DNA of 64,000 nt from Roseiarcus sp963816065 (GCA_963816065.1 CAWFJG010000025.1:3396-67395), one strand, 5' to 3'. Positions 29,296-38,681 are shown, counted from the first letter of the stretch. The notes: generated by a model not told the origin, from the letters alone. Numbers and translations: made by a program.

Positions 29296-30862
29296 TCACG
29301 CCACCCCGCGCGTGCGCCCCTCCCAATACGGCGCGCGGAGCGCCTTGCGGTCGACCTTGCCCAGCCCGGTGACAGCGATCTGCTCGACGAAATCGATCGA
29401 TTTCGGCGCCCAGGGACCTCCCCGCTTTGCCTTCACATGCGCGTGCAGCGTGTCGAAATCCGCGGTTGCGCCGGCCTTCAGCACCACGAACGCCTTCACC
29501 GCTTCTCCCCATTTGCCGTCCGGGATGCCGATCACAGCCGCCGAGGCGACCGCGGGATGCGCCATCAGCGCGTCCTCGACCTCGCGCGGATAGATGTTGA
29601 ACCCGCCCGAGATGATCATGTCCTTGATGCGGTCGACGATGGTGTAGTAACCGTCCTCGTCCTCGACCGCGACGTCGCCGGTGTGCAGCCAGCCGCCCCG
29701 GAATGCATCTTCCGTCGCGTCGGGGCGTTTCCAGTAGCCGTTCATCACCAGCGCGCCGCGAACGCAGATTTCTCCGGCCTCGCCCCGCTTGACCTCGTTC
29801 ATCTGGAGATCGAACAGCTTCACCTCGACCAGCGGATTGGGGCGCCCGCACGAGCCCAGCCGCCGGGGACGGGCGGGGTCGTGGTCGACCTTTCTCAGCG
29901 ACGTAATGCACTGGGGCGCTTCGGTCTGGCCGTAGAACTGCACGAAGACGCCGCCGAAACGTCTTGATGCCCTCCAGCAGGCGGTCGGGCGACATGGGCG
30001 CCGCGCCGTAGATGATCGTCTCGAGCGACGACAGGTCGTAGCGGGCGCGGACGTCCTTGGCGTCGATCAGCGCATAGATCATCGTCGGCACGAGCATCGC
30101 GGTGTTGATCTTTTCCGCTTCGACGGTGCGGCAGAAGGTTTCGATGTCGAAGCCCGGCAGCACGCGGACGAAGCCGCCGCGCATCACCGTCGGGAAGATG
30201 TTGACCCCGCCGGCGTGGGTAATCGGCGTCGAAGCGAGATAGCGAATGTCCTGAGGCCACTCCCAGTCGGAGAAGATGATCGCGGACATGTTGAGGACGC
30301 AGCGGTGGGCGATCATCACGCCCTTCGAGCGGCCGGTGGTGCCGCCGGTATAGGCGAGCCAGCACACCATCTCGGCCTCGGCTTCGTCGATCAGCGGCGC
30401 GGGGGCGGCAGAGCGCATCTCGGCCAGAAGGTCGTGGCCGCCCTCGATGGGCCCGAACGACAAAAGATGCCTCACCCCCGGCGCCCGGGCGACGATCGCG
30501 CGGCCCCGCTCAGCGAACCTCTCTCCTTCGACGATCAGCGCCAGAGCCTCGGCGTCGTCGACGATGAAGGCGTGATCATCCTCCGCGGCCAGCGGATGCA
30601 GCGGCGTATAGCGCAGGCCCATGATCGCCGCCGCTGTGACGACGGCCCAGGTCTCGACCCGGTTCGTCGCCAGAAGCGCCACCCCATCGCCCTTGCCGAG
30701 GCCGAGCGTGCGAAAAACCGACATCATCCGTGCCGCCGCGTCGCCAAGCTCGCCATAGGTCCAGCGGGTCCGATTGTCCGCGATGACCGGGCCGTCGGCG
30801 TACCGCCGGATGGCCGAAATGAGCATCGCGCCGACCGTGCCGCCTTCGTGCAGCGATCCCAT
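29296..30862 (-). CDS. AMP-forming acyl-CoA synthetase, one frameshift
   Basis: ATG 30862 starts MGSLHEGGTVGAMLISAIRRYADG. The ATP/AMP signature is LAYTGGTTGRSKGVMIAH (about residues 175-192), followed by YLASTPITHAGGVNIFP and IIYGAAPMSPD. One indel near 29955 shifts the frame just before MQFYGQTEAP (motif II). The rest is intact: GWLHTGDVAVEDEDGYY, VDRIKDMIISGGFNIYP (hinge) and the catalytic Lys near the end in GLGKVDRKAL. About 520 residues. It activates a fatty or aromatic acid to its CoA ester; the substrate is not determinable. Confidence 0.78.
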
Positions 30863-30942
30863 ATACGTCCTCCCTCGCGTTTGTTGGCCGTCAGCTTAGC
30901 GAAGGCTTCGACGGAGGCAACCGGCCCGCGCGGAGCCGTTGG

Positions 30943-31538
30943 TTTAGCGAGCCGCCGCCCAGTCGAGCCCCTGTTCGAAGTCGGTCGTCGCCCCAGAACA
31001 GCTCACCGTCCTCGGTCACGAGGCTCGGCGCGCCGAAAATGCCGATTTCCCCGGCGAGGGCGCATTCGGCCTTGAGGCGCGCCTTGTTGGCCTCGCTCTG
31101 GGCTCGGGCGAGCACCGTCTCCGGGTCGAGGCCGAGGTCTCCGAGGAGCCTGGCCAGGACAGCCCGGTCGGCGATCGGCATCCCCTCGCCGAATTCCGCG
31201 GCATAGGCGCGTCGGGAGAATTCGGCGCGCGTCTCGCCCTCGAGTGCGTGCGCGACGCGCGCGACGAGCAGGCTATTCTGCGGGAAGGGGTCGGGCCGCC
31301 GAAAGGGCAGGGCGGCCGCGGCGCAAATCCGCTCGAGGTCGCGCCACATGTAGCGCCCCTTGGCGGGATAGATGTTGAAGGGCGAGTCGCGCCATCCTTG
31401 GCCGGCGAAAATCGGCCCGAGCAGGAAAGGACGCCAGGCGAGGGCGACGCCGCGCGCTTCGGCGAGCGCTCCGACGCGCATGGCGGCCGGATAGGAATAG
31501 GTGCTGGCGAACTCGTACCAGAAATCCGCTGCGGCCAT
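30943..31538 (-). CDS. DsbA-family 2-hydroxychromene-2-carboxylate isomerase-like protein, frameshift near the end
   Basis: ATG 31538 opens MAAADFWYEFASTYSYPAAMRV, the thioredoxin-fold start of the HCCA isomerase/GST-kappa group. It lacks the CxxC of true oxidoreductases. WRPFLLGPIFAGQGW, FNIYPAKGRYMWRDLER and the late GIFGAPSLVTEDGELFWGDDRL are typical. An indel near 30985 displaces the last 12 residues (original end QGLDWAAAR, stop at 30943-30945). These glutathione-dependent enzymes isomerise aromatic breakdown intermediates, matching the acyl-CoA ligase just downstream on the same strand. Confidence 0.75.
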
Positions 31539-31597
31539 TGCGCTCGCCTCCCGTGGCGAACGTCGCACGGCTGCGAGGGCCGCGAAAGGCGGCGGAT

Positions 31598-31628
31598 AAA
31601 AAAACCGCCCCGTCCGGAGACGGGGCGG
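31598..31628 (-). terminator. Rho-independent terminator
   Basis: A perfect 10-bp GC stem (31605-31614 with 31619-31628, loop CGGA) is followed on the minus strand by seven T residues (31598-31604). It lies 36 bases after the stop of the small secreted protein gene at 31664-31900 and must end its transcript. It is the clearest intrinsic terminator of the window. Confidence 0.9.
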
Positions 31629-31663
31629 GGCGCGAAAGGAGGCCGCGACGGCCCCTTAGACAA

Positions 31664-31900
31664 TCAGCTCTTGGGCGCTTCGGCCGGCGCCGCGGGTTCG
31701 GACGGGGCCATGGTCTTCTTGGCGCTGTGCTTCTTCGCCTTGTGCGACTTGTGCTTCATCGGCTTCGCCGGCGCAGCCGTGTCGGCGGGCGCCGCAGCCG
31801 CGCCGGCGGCAGGCGCAGCGTTATCGGTTTGGGCGAGCGCCGCGAGAGGCGAAAGTGCGAGAGCGGCGGCAAGGCCGATGGCGGCGACATTCTTGAGCAT
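31664..31900 (-). CDS. small secreted Ala/Lys-rich protein
   Basis: A 78-residue protein with a signal peptide (MLKNVAAIGLAAALALSPLAALA, cut before QTD). The mature part is low-complexity: Ala/Pro stretches (AAPAAGAAAAPADTAAPAKP) around a basic core MKHKSHKAKKHSAKKTM with three His. No family is recognised. The signal peptide and QTD start match those of the neighbouring protein at 32093-32314, so the two are probably paralogues. A strong terminator follows. A periplasmic role binding metal or nucleic acid is conceivable but unsupported. Confidence 0.7.
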   Translation of the reverse strand: MLKNVAAIGLAAALALSPLAALAQTDNAAPAAGAAAAPADTAAPAKPMKHKSHKAKKHSAKKTMAPSEPAAPAEAPKS

Positions 31901-32092
31901 TCAGGGTCCTCTCTCCGATGCGGGCTCGTTGGCCCACGGTTGTTTCACGGACAGGAAAGTGCGCGCTCGCGGATGAATTGGGGATGAACGGTCGCCTGAC
32001 GCAATACGGCCGGCTTTGCGGCCGCAATGCCGAGCGCCTGCGTCTCTCCGTATTCCCGCGCGCCCGGGGGTGGGGCGCCGGAGCCGGCGAGT

Positions 32093-32314
32093 TCACATCT
32101 TCTGCGGCGTCTCGCCACTCTTCATCGGTTCCGAATGCATCTTCGTCTTCGTCATCGGCTTCGTGTGTATGGAATTATGGGTCATCATCGGCTTCTTCGG
32201 CGCCATGGTCTTGTCGGACATCGGCTTCTCCGACATGTCGGTCTGGGCGAAGGCGGCGAGCGGCGAGAGCGCAAGGCCAATCGCTAGGCCGGCGGCGGCA
32301 AACGTCTTGATCAT
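32093..32314 (-). CDS. small secreted Met/Lys/His-rich protein
   Basis: A 73-residue protein starting at ATG 32314 with signal peptide MIKTFAAAGLAIGLALSPLAAFA and mature start QTDMSEK. The mature part is rich in Met and Lys in a loose KPM/KTM repeat (SEKPMSDKTMAPKKPMMT, TKPMTKTKMHSEPMKS) with three His and no Cys. Methionine-rich periplasmic peptides often bind copper, and CydAB, HiPIP and cytochromes are encoded nearby, but metal binding here is inference. It is paralogous to the gene at 31664-31900. Confidence 0.72.
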   Translation of the reverse strand: MIKTFAAAGLAIGLALSPLAAFAQTDMSEKPMSDKTMAPKKPMMTHNSIHTKPMTKTKMHSEPMKSGETPQKM

Positions 32315-32453
32315 GGAAATCTCCTTGGAGAGCCACGGCGGCTCAAACAGCTTTCGTTGACGGCGTCCGGTCTGTTACAGGCACGTGCGTCCGTCCTTTC
32401 GGGGCTGCGCGCCACGGTTGACGTCGTGCACGACGGGCCGGTAGGGAACCCCC

Positions 32454-33545
32454 ATGTCGCACAACACGTTCGGCCATCTGTTCCGGGTCACCACCTTCGG
32501 CGAAAGCCACGGGGTGGGGATCGGCTGCGTGGTCGACGGCTGCCCGCCTCGCCTGCCGCTCGACGTCGACGACATACAAGCCGAACTCAACCGACGCCGG
32601 CCCGGGACATCGCGCTTCACCACCCAAAGGCGCGAACCGGACGAGGCGCGCATCGTCTCGGGCGTCATGACGGATGACTCGACCGGCCGCCAGCTGACAA
32701 CCGGGGCGCCGATCGCGGTCTTCATCGAGAACGTCGACCAGCGATCGAAGGACTACGGTGAGATCAAGGACAAGTACCGGCCCGGCCACGCCGATTACGT
32801 CTATGACGCCAAATACGGCATCCGCGACTACCGCGGCGGCGGCCGTTCGTCCGCGCGCGAGACCGCTGCGAGGGTCGCGGCGGGAGCGATCGCCCGTAAG
32901 GTCATCCCCGGCGTGACGATCCGCGCCGCGCTCGTTCAGATGGGCAAGCTCAAGATCGAGCGGGAGCACTGGGACTGGGACGAGGTCGGCAGAAACCCGT
33001 TCTTCTGCCCGGACGCCGAGGCGTCCCGGCGCTTCGCCCACTATCTCGACGCCATTCGCAAGGTGGGCTCGTCGGTCGGCGCGGTCCTCGAAGTTGTGGC
33101 CGAAGGCGTTCCGCCTGGTTGGGGCTCGCCGATCTACGGCAAACTCGACGCGGAACTCGCGGGTGCGCTGATGAGCGTTAATGCGGTCAAAGGCGTCGAG
33201 ATCGGCGACGGCTTCGCCGCGGCGGCGCTGACCGGCGAAGACAACGCCGACGAGATGCGCGCCGGCGACGACGGGGGCCCACGCTTTCTCTCCAACCACG
33301 CCGGGGGAATTCTCGGCGGCCTCTCGACCGGGCAGCCGATCGTCGTCCGCTTCGCCGTAAAGCCGACCTCCTCGATCCTGACGCCGCGCCTGACCGTTAC
33401 CCGCACGATGGAGGAGACCGAGATCGTCACCAAGGGTCGCCACGACCCCTGCGTCGGTATCCGCGCCGCGCCGGTCGCAGAGGCGATGGTCGCCTGTGTC
33501 CTGGCCGACGCTTTCCTCAGACACCGCGGGCAGGTGGGAGCCTGA
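32454..33545 (+). CDS. aroC: chorismate synthase
   Basis: Intact 363-residue protein starting at ATG 32454. The N-terminal SHNTFGHLFRVTTFGESHG and the blocks GCPPRLPLDVDDIQAELNRR, RREPDEARIVSGV, YRPGHADYVYDAKYGIRDYRGGGRSSARETAARVAAGA-type sequence (in pieces) and GGILGGLSTGQPIVVRFAVKPTSS-type sequence (in pieces) are signature regions. The two invariant His residues lie in GESHG and RPGHAD. It converts 5-enolpyruvylshikimate-3-phosphate to chorismate using reduced FMN, the last common step to aromatic amino acids and quinones. It is transcribed away from the small secreted genes. Confidence 0.97.
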   Translation: MSHNTFGHLFRVTTFGESHGVGIGCVVDGCPPRLPLDVDDIQAELNRRRPGTSRFTTQRREPDEARIVSGVMTDDSTGRQLTTGAPIAVFIENVDQRSKDYGEIKDKYRPGHADYVYDAKYGIRDYRGGGRSSARETAARVAAGAIARKVIPGVTIRAALVQMGKLKIEREHWDWDEVGRNPFFCPDAEASRRFAHYLDAIRKVGSSVGAVLEVVAEGVPPGWGSPIYGKLDAELAGALMSVNAVKGVEIGDGFAAAALTGEDNADEMRAGDDGGPRFLSNHAGGILGGLSTGQPIVVRFAVKPTSSILTPRLTVTRTMEETEIVTKGRHDPCVGIRAAPVAEAMVACVLADAFLRHRGQVGA

Positions 33546-33715
33546 TCAAGGCGTCGCTGGCAGGCGGCTGTCTAGGCCGCCGCCGGCGGCGCATGCATCC
33601 GGCGATTGCCGCTCGACTTCCTTGCCGCTTTGCCTTATGAGGCGCCTCCTAACTGATAACAGCGCGCCGAAGCGCTCGCCGGCTCATTGGACCGGCGCAC
33701 GGCAGGAGTTTTGTC

Positions 33716-34138
33716 ATGAACGTCATCGAGCGGATCGAGGCCGAGCAGGCGGCCAGATTGCCCGGCGCCAAGATGCCGGTCTTCCAGGCCGGCGACACGG
33801 TCGTCGTCAATGTCAAGGTGACCGAAGGCGACCGCACCCGCGTCCAGGCCTACGAGGGCGTCTGCATCGCCCGCAGCGGCAGCGGCCTCAACGAGAGCTT
33901 CACCGTCCGCAAGATCTCCTACGGCGAGGGCGTGGAGCGCGTCTTTCCGGTCTATTCGCCGATGATCAATTCGGTTCGGGTCGTGCGCCGTGGCAAGGTG
34001 CGCCGCGCCAAGCTCTATTACCTGCGCGACCGCCGCGGCAAGTCAGCCCGCATCGCCGAGCGGACAGAGACCCCCGCCGCCCGCGAGGCGGCGAGGGAAG
34101 CGGCCAAGGAGCAGGCGAAGGCAAAGACGGAGAGCTGA
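33716..34138 (+). CDS. rplS: 50S ribosomal protein L19
   Basis: Intact 140-residue protein; ATG 33716 follows CAGGAG. The core (PVFQAGDTVVVNVKVTEGD, RVQAYEGVCIARSG, FTVRKISYGEGVERVFPVYSP, KVRRAKLYYLRDRRGKSARI) is fully conserved. After residue 115 it carries an Ala/Glu/Lys-rich tail (REAAREAAKEQAKAKTES), a common alphaproteobacterial extension. L19 sits at the 30S-50S interface. The usual partners rpsP, rimM and trmD are not in the 170 bases upstream, so it appears as a single gene. Confidence 0.97.
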   Translation: MNVIERIEAEQAARLPGAKMPVFQAGDTVVVNVKVTEGDRTRVQAYEGVCIARSGSGLNESFTVRKISYGEGVERVFPVYSPMINSVRVVRRGKVRRAKLYYLRDRRGKSARIAERTETPAAREAAREAAKEQAKAKTES

Positions 34139-34597
34139 AGACCTGGACGGAGGCAAGCCGGCGAGGCAAGCTGGGCAAGAGAATTGTGCGGCTTACCGGA
34201 CTTCGCGTCCACGAGGGGAAAATGGAAGTCCCGACCGGGCCTTGCAACTCGACTGCACGCGTTCTCACCCCCGTTTCGTCCGGCTGCTTTCTGCCTGTTT
34301 TGACCTGATAAGCGCCTGTTAATGACCTGTTCCGCTCCTGTTTAGCGCGCCTGTTTCGCGCCCGTGGGAGCTTGCAATCGATCGGTTGTAACCCAATAAG
34401 CCAATGATTAGCGGGGAACAGGACGCAAAAAGTCCCTGCTGACAGGCAAGCCATGGGCGCTGCAAGACAAGCAAGTGCGCGTCCTGCTGCGATGGCTCGC
34501 GCAACAGCCTGCGACGGTTCCCGAGAGCACTTCTGGTCGTCCGCACGACAGACGCCCCGTCGGCCGCCCGGCGGACTAAGGCGATACCGGCGCGCCG
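34139..34597. other. 459-base intergenic region with phased CCTGTT repeats
   Basis: No gene is supported between L19 and the convergent monooxygenase. Five CCTGTT hexamers start at 34294, 34315, 34326, 34337 and 34350, i.e. steps of 21, 11, 11 and 13 bases, close to one or two helical turns. No clear intrinsic terminator was found for rplS. The region may bind a protein or be a degenerate repeat. Confidence 0.4.
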
Positions 34598-36100
34598 TCA
34601 GCCGTAGGCCAACGCCCCGTCGTCGAGGTCGATCTTCGGAAAGAGGTCCTTGTCGACCCAGTAGTCGTGCGAGTGGCGCCACTCGGGTTTGTCGCCGCGC
34701 CTTGGCAATAGGTCGACGTCGCGCATGAGGTAGCCGGGATTGAAATCCTCGGGATCGACCCAGGGCGAAAGCGGCATGTCGCGCTCTTCGTCGCGCAGGG
34801 CAGGAACGACCGTCTGCGCGCCCTTAGCCTTCATGGCGTTGAGGAGCCGGCAGACGAAGTCGGCGACCAGGTCGACGCGCAGCGTCCAGCTCGAACGGAA
34901 ATAGCCGAACACCCAGGCCATGTTGGGCACGCCGGTAAACATGATGCCCCGGTAGGTTACCGTCTGTGAGACATCGAGCGGCTGGCCGTCGATGAAGAAA
35001 TCGATGTCGCCGAGCACGCTGAGGTGGAAGCCGGTCGCGGTCACGACGATGTCGGCCTCGACGAACCTGCCGGACCTCGTGAGAATGCCGGACGGCGTGA
35101 ATCGCTCGATCTCGTCCGTGACCACGGACGCTTTCCCGGACCGGATGGCCCGGAAGAGGTCGCCGTCCGGGATGAAGGCGATGCGCTGGCGCCAAGGCCG
35201 GTACTTCGGCGTAAAGTGTGTTTCAATGTCGTAATCGTCGCCGAGATAGGCGCGCACCGCCGCGAGCAGGTCTTGCTTGACCGCTTCCGGCTCCTCGAAG
35301 CAGCGGCGCGTGAAGGCGGCCTGATCGTAGAGGACTTTCCGGCGCGTGATCTCGTGGATCCACGCCTCGTCGACTTCCAGCGTTCGGAGTGTGTCGGCGA
35401 GATCGTTGGCGTTGCGGGCGGGGATGTAAAACGTCGGCGAACGCTGAAGCATCGTCACGCTCCGGCAGCGTTCTGCAATCGCCGGAATGAGCGTGGCGGC
35501 GGTTGCGCCCGAGCCAACGACGACAACGATCTTGTCGGCGCAATCGAGATCGTCCGGCCACGTCTGCGGATGGACGATACGCCCGCGGAACGTTTCCACG
35601 CCGTCCCATTGGGGCGTATAGCCGCCCTCGTGCCGGTAATAGCCCTGGCACATCCATAAGAAGCTGGCGGCGATGCGGACGGGTTGTCCCGTGTCCGTTC
35701 GCATACCCTCGAGCGCCCACAGTTTTTCGGCGCTCGACCAGCGGGCCGCCGAGATCGTGTGCCGATAGCGGATATGAGCATCGATCCCGTTCTCGCGGAC
35801 GACCTCGCCGATATAGGCCAAAATCTCCTTGGCAGCCGCGATCGGATTGCCCTTCCAGGGCTTGAAGCGGTAGCCGAAGGTGAACAAGTCGCTGTCCGAC
35901 CGGATCCCCGGATAGCGGTGCGTGACCCAGGTGCCGCCGAAGGTCTCCTTGGCTTCGAGGATCACGAAGCGCATTCCTGGGCATTGAGTTTTAAGGTGAT
36001 AGGCGGCGCCTATGCCCGAAATTCCGGCGCCGATGATCGCGATGTCCACGCGCTCGAAAGCGTCGGGTTCGGTCTCCGATGCCGCCGTTTCCTGCGTCAT
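34598..36100 (-). CDS. FAD-dependent Baeyer-Villiger-type monooxygenase
   Basis: Intact 500-residue protein from ATG 36100 (the frame extends further upstream but the FAD motif sits correctly for this start). FAD binding is IAIIGAGISGIGAAYHL (about 20-36); ILEAKETFGGTWVTHRYPGI follows. The Baeyer-Villiger fingerprint FRGRIVHPQTWP (F-x-G-x3-H-x3-W-P) lies near residue 170. NADP binding is VVVGSGATAATLIPA; DIVVTATGFHLSVLG is the second ATG motif. These cytoplasmic enzymes insert oxygen next to ketones or oxidise heteroatoms with NADPH. Substrate unknown. It is convergent with rplS and divergent from priA. Confidence 0.9.
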   Translation of the reverse strand: MTQETAASETEPDAFERVDIAIIGAGISGIGAAYHLKTQCPGMRFVILEAKETFGGTWVTHRYPGIRSDSDLFTFGYRFKPWKGNPIAAAKEILAYIGEVVRENGIDAHIRYRHTISAARWSSAEKLWALEGMRTDTGQPVRIAASFLWMCQGYYRHEGGYTPQWDGVETFRGRIVHPQTWPDDLDCADKIVVVVGSGATAATLIPAIAERCRSVTMLQRSPTFYIPARNANDLADTLRTLEVDEAWIHEITRRKVLYDQAAFTRRCFEEPEAVKQDLLAAVRAYLGDDYDIETHFTPKYRPWRQRIAFIPDGDLFRAIRSGKASVVTDEIERFTPSGILTRSGRFVEADIVVTATGFHLSVLGDIDFFIDGQPLDVSQTVTYRGIMFTGVPNMAWVFGYFRSSWTLRVDLVADFVCRLLNAMKAKGAQTVVPALRDEERDMPLSPWVDPEDFNPGYLMRDVDLLPRRGDKPEWRHSHDYWVDKDLFPKIDLDDGALAYG

Positions 36101-36280
36101 GGTTCCTCGCTGGCCTGTGGTAGCCCGAAGTTCGACCTTCGGTCTCTCCGGATGGTCCCAAGGCATCGGACCACAATCCACTGTGAACGACAACGCGACG
36201 GCCCGGAATGGACGCGCGCACGCGGCCTGACATGGTAAATGCGTGCGATGCTTCCCCCGCGCCCGCACGATTCCAACCCA

Positions 36281-38623
36281 ATGGTTCAAAAGCGCCTCGT
36301 GGATGTTCTCGTCCCCGTCGCGGTCGACACCGCCTACAGCTATCGCGCCCCGGCCGGCCTTATGCTCGAGGCGGGCGGGTTCGTCGACGTTCCGCTCGGG
36401 ACCCGCCATGCGACGGGCGTCGTGTGGGCCGTGCGCGAGGCCGGCGGCGAGAACCTCAAATACGTCACCGCGATGCGCGACTGGCCGCCGCTGAAGCAGC
36501 CTCTGCGCGACTTCATCGACTGGGTCGCGCGCTGGACACTGGCGCCCCGCGGCATGGTGCTGCGCATGGCGATCCGCGCTCATGAGGCGCTGGAGCCGCC
36601 CGCGCCCCGCTTCGCCGTGGTCGCGACCGGCAAGCCGCCGGCGCGCATGACGGAAGCGCGCGCAAAGGTTCTCGCGGCCATGGCGCGCTCATCCGGCCCT
36701 CCGGGCCGCCTTCCCCCCGAGGGGGACGGGATCGACGGCGCCGCGACGCCCCTCTCCACCCGGGAGAGGGAAGCGGCCGAAGGCCGCCGGGTGAGAGTCG
36801 GCGGTCGCGAACCGGAATCGCCCATCTCCAAGGCAGCGCTCGCCGAGCTTGCCGGACGCTCGGTCGGCGTGATCGACGGTCTCATCCAAGACGGCGCGCT
36901 GGCGGTGGTCGAATTGCCGCCCGAGCCGATCGCCGCCGACCTCGATCCGGATCACCGACCGCCGATCCTCAACGCCGACCAGAGGCCCGCAGCCGACGAT
37001 CTCACCGCCCGTGTCGCCGCCCGAATCTTCTCCGCCACGCTGCTCGAAGGCGTCACCGGCTCGGGCAAGACCGAGGTCTATTTCGAGGCGATCGCCGAGA
37101 CGCTGCGGCAGGGCCGGCAAACGCTCGTGCTCTTGCCGGAGATCGCACTGACCGCACAGTTTCTCGACCGGTTCGCCGCCCGCTTCGGCGCACGCCCGGG
37201 GGAGTGGCATTCCGGCCTCACGCCGCGCCAGCGCGAACGCGCATGGCGGGCGGTCGCCAGCGGCGAAGCGCGGACCATCGTCGGGGCGCGTTCAGCGCTC
37301 TTCCTGCCGTTTGCCGATCTCGGCCTGATCGTCGTCGACGAGGAGCACGAGGGCGCCTACAAGCAGGAGGACGGCGTCGTCTACAACGCCCGCGACATGG
37401 CGGTGGTGCGCGCGCGCCTCGAAGGCGCGCCGCTCGTTCTCGCCTCAGCGACGCCGGCGATCGAGACCCGGGTGAACGCGGAAACCGGCCGCTATCATTG
37501 GCTGAAGCTGCCGAGCCGTTTCGGCGCCGCGACCATGCCGGTCCTTGCGACCGTCGATTTGAAGCGCGAGGGCCCGCCGCGGGGCCGCTGGCTGTCGCCG
37601 AAGACGATCGCGGGGGTCGAAGCGGCCTTGGGGCGGGGCGAGCAGGCGCTTCTCTTCCTCAACCGGCGCGGCTACGCGCCGCTGACCCTGTGCCGTTCCT
37701 GCGGCCACCGCTTCGAGTGCCCCAATTGCGCGGCGTGGCTGGTCGAGCACCGGTTTCGCGCTTCGCTCGTATGTCACCATTGCGGCCATGTCGAGCCACG
37801 GCCGAATCTTTGCCCGGAATGCCACGACGTCGAGAGCCTCGCGGCCTGCGGCCCTGGCGTCGAGCGGCTGGCGGAAGAGGCGGCGCTCCTCTTTCCCGAA
37901 GCGCGCACGCTGGTGCTGTCGTCCGACTTTCCCGGCGGGATCGAGACTTTGCGGCGGCAACTCGACGCCGCTGCGCGCGGCGAATACGACCTTCTCATCG
38001 GCACGCAGCTCGTCGCCAAGGGTCACAACTTTCCGCTGTTGACCTTCGTCTGCGTGGTGGACGCTGACGTTGGCCTCGCCAACGCAGACCCGCGCGCCGC
38101 TGAGCGTACTTTCCAGCTTCTGCGTCAGGCGACGGGACGGGCGGGACGCGCCGAGCGCGAGGGCCATGCGCTGCTGCAGACCTGGCAGCCCGATCATCCG
38201 GTCATGCAGGCGCTGGTTTCCGGCGACGCCGAGCGCTTTTACGCGCAGGAAAGCGAGCAGCGTCGAATCGGCGGCTTGCCTCCATTCGGGCGTCTTGCCG
38301 CGATCGTCGTCTCGGCCGAGGACAAGGGCGCAGCCGAAGCGCACGCGCGCGCGCTCGCCCGCGCCGCACACGCGATGCCGGCTGGCAAGGGCTGGCGGAT
38401 CGCGCCGCTCGGCGGCGAGCGGCGCGAGGACGAGATCGCGCTGCTTGGGCCGGCCGAGGCGCCGATTGCGGTTTTGCGCAAGCGCCACCGCTTCCGCCTC
38501 GCCGCCAAGGCGCCGCGCTCGGCGGATCTGCAGGGGTTCTTGCGCGCGCTTCTTGCGGCCGCGCCAACGCCGCGCGGCGGCGTCAAGGTGGCGATCGACG
38601 TCGACCCGCAAAGCTTCATGTGA
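36281..38623 (+). CDS. priA: primosomal replication protein N' (helicase)
   Basis: Intact 780-residue protein. I prefer ATG 36281 (MVQKRLVDVLVPVAVDTAYSYRAP), the usual family start, over an ATG at 36239. The 3'-OH-binding domain is followed by a winged helix, then Walker A LLEGVTGSGKTEVYFEAI (about 262), DEEH box LIVVDEEHEGAY, and zinc-binding CRSCGHRFECPNCAAW and CHHCGH/CPECH pairs. Motif VI is RTFQLLRQATGRAGRAE. It restarts stalled replication forks. Oddity: about 45 residues (36688-36822) inside the winged-helix region are encoded by a palindromic repeat inserted in frame. Confidence 0.96.
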   Translation: MVQKRLVDVLVPVAVDTAYSYRAPAGLMLEAGGFVDVPLGTRHATGVVWAVREAGGENLKYVTAMRDWPPLKQPLRDFIDWVARWTLAPRGMVLRMAIRAHEALEPPAPRFAVVATGKPPARMTEARAKVLAAMARSSGPPGRLPPEGDGIDGAATPLSTREREAAEGRRVRVGGREPESPISKAALAELAGRSVGVIDGLIQDGALAVVELPPEPIAADLDPDHRPPILNADQRPAADDLTARVAARIFSATLLEGVTGSGKTEVYFEAIAETLRQGRQTLVLLPEIALTAQFLDRFAARFGARPGEWHSGLTPRQRERAWRAVASGEARTIVGARSALFLPFADLGLIVVDEEHEGAYKQEDGVVYNARDMAVVRARLEGAPLVLASATPAIETRVNAETGRYHWLKLPSRFGAATMPVLATVDLKREGPPRGRWLSPKTIAGVEAALGRGEQALLFLNRRGYAPLTLCRSCGHRFECPNCAAWLVEHRFRASLVCHHCGHVEPRPNLCPECHDVESLAACGPGVERLAEEAALLFPEARTLVLSSDFPGGIETLRRQLDAAARGEYDLLIGTQLVAKGHNFPLLTFVCVVDADVGLANADPRAAERTFQLLRQATGRAGRAEREGHALLQTWQPDHPVMQALVSGDAERFYAQESEQRRIGGLPPFGRLAAIVVSAEDKGAAEAHARALARAAHAMPAGKGWRIAPLGGERREDEIALLGPAEAPIAVLRKRHRFRLAAKAPRSADLQGFLRALLAAAPTPRGGVKVAIDVDPQSFM
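36688..36822 (+). repeat. palindromic repeat element inserted in frame within priA
   Basis: The insert contains three small hairpins: CGGCCC-TCC-GGGCCG (36694-36708), TCCCCC-CGA-GGGGGA (36712-36726) and CCCTCTC-7-GAGAGGG (36750-36770), plus CGGCCGAAGGCCG just after. This layout is typical of intergenic mosaic repeats of Rhizobiales. Translated, it gives a Gly/Arg/Pro-rich segment (PPGRLPPEGDGIDGAATP) unlike PriA, ending where winged-helix sequence resumes at ISKAALAELAGRSVG. It keeps the frame open (135 bases). Confidence 0.7.
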
Positions 38624-38681
38624 GATGGCGCGCCGCCCGCGCCAACAGCGCGGGCAAGGCCGGCGCTCAATTCGATTTGAA

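Noticed and set aside
34294..34355. CCTGTT repeats as a CRISPR array
   Set aside because: Units are six bases with spacers of 5-15 bases and there are no cas genes.
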